Shown piece after piece: positions 5,614-5,738 of a stretch of DNA of 5,738 nt. Every line of letters starts with the position of its first letter. Within the stretch, counting starts at the first letter, position 1. Position numbers and translations under genes: made by a program. Below the pieces are notes generated by a model that was given only the letters and a program-made list of their open reading frames with translations, had not been told where the DNA came from and searched no databases. Source of the stretch: Microbacterium sp. (lineage in GTDB: Bacteria > Actinomycetota > Actinomycetes > Actinomycetales > Microbacteriaceae); assembly GCA_003248845.1 (NCBI GenBank), contig QFPD01000155.1, positions 1 through 5,738 of the forward strand. The letters run 5' to 3'.

Positions 5614-5738
5614 TCAGCTGGAGCGGTCGACGATGACCTGCGAGAGCTTCACCAGCGCGTCGCGCACCGCTCCCGTCGGCAGCGGGTCGAGGGCGGCGAC
5701 GGCGGCATCCGCCCACGCATACGCCTGGCGGCGGGTCT
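5614..5738 (-). CDS. Polyprenyl diphosphate synthase, C-terminal 40 residues only
   Basis: The minus strand encodes a C-terminus beginning T-R-R-Q-A-Y-A-W-A-D at the window edge and ending S-Q-V-I-V-D-R-S-S-stop. The pattern A-x-x-A-V-A-A-L-D-P-L-P-x-G-x-V-x-D-A-L followed by a helix ending V-D-R-S resembles the last helices of trans-isoprenyl diphosphate synthases (geranylgeranyl to octaprenyl type), in which L-P-x-G-x-x-x-x-A-L marks the end of the protein. The aspartate-rich catalytic motifs lie outside the window, so chain length and activity cannot be judged. In actinobacteria such enzymes make menaquinone side chains or carotenoid precursors; which applies here is unknown. Its stop lies 73 bases ahead of the reductase start on the same strand, so the two may be co-transcribed. 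The family call rests on only 40 residues. Confidence 0.65.
   Translation of the reverse strand, partial: TRRQAYAWADAAVAALDPLPTGAVRDALVKLSQVIVDRSS

Noticed and set aside
4254..5636. Plus-strand open frame of 460 codons opposite the ferredoxin reductase
   Set aside because: It is antisense to a full-length flavoprotein and is rich in Arg, Asp, Val and His with no family signature.
1..5738. tRNA, rRNA, transposase, integrase, attachment site or toxin-antitoxin genes
   Set aside because: No cloverleaf, inverted-repeat-flanked ORF or recognisable mobile or toxin-antitoxin protein was seen on either strand.

Overview
The window looks like ordinary chromosome from a high-GC actinobacterium, most likely of the Microbacteriaceae (Microbacterium-like). 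This rests on strong G/C preference at third codon positions, frequent GAT-GCC and GCA-TCC codon pairs, an adrenodoxin-reductase-type ferredoxin reductase and a membrane-anchored D-Ala-D-Ala carboxypeptidase of actinobacterial style. The placement is by character of the sequence, not by a search.

Layout, left to right. At the left edge (1 to about 117, minus) is a piece of a HisC/Pat-type aminotransferase whose first 35-40 codons are missing. It runs straight into a plus-strand serine DD-peptidase gene (104-1426) that has no ribosome binding site. A TetR-type regulator (1446-2075, minus) converges with the peptidase gene and diverges from an MpaB/DUF2236 haem-oxygenase-like gene (2140-3015, plus). 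The 64-base gap between regulator and oxygenase carries a perfect 16-bp palindrome, the probable operator. A 106-base gap (3016-3121) with two hairpins and a G-rich 16-bp tandem repeat separates the oxygenase from three minus-strand genes. Read in transcription order these are the C-terminal 40 codons of a polyprenyl diphosphate synthase (right edge, 5614-5738), a ferredoxin/adrenodoxin-type NADP reductase (4167-5540) and an alpha/beta hydrolase (3122-4108).

How the genes fit together. The regulator and the oxygenase form a plausible self-contained regulatory pair. The polyprenyl synthase and the reductase may be co-transcribed. The hydrolase follows the reductase on the same strand but has its own likely -10 element directly before its ATG. 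The peptidase acts outside the membrane on peptidoglycan and has no visible functional link to its neighbours.

No RNA gene, CRISPR array, transposase or phage gene was seen, and no gap exceeds 300 bases. Nothing here amounts to a clear new system. The best leads are the abrupt aminotransferase/peptidase junction, the G-quadruplex-capable repeat between convergent genes, the TetR/MpaB pair with its operator, and an over-represented 7-base word (GGATGCC) across the window.
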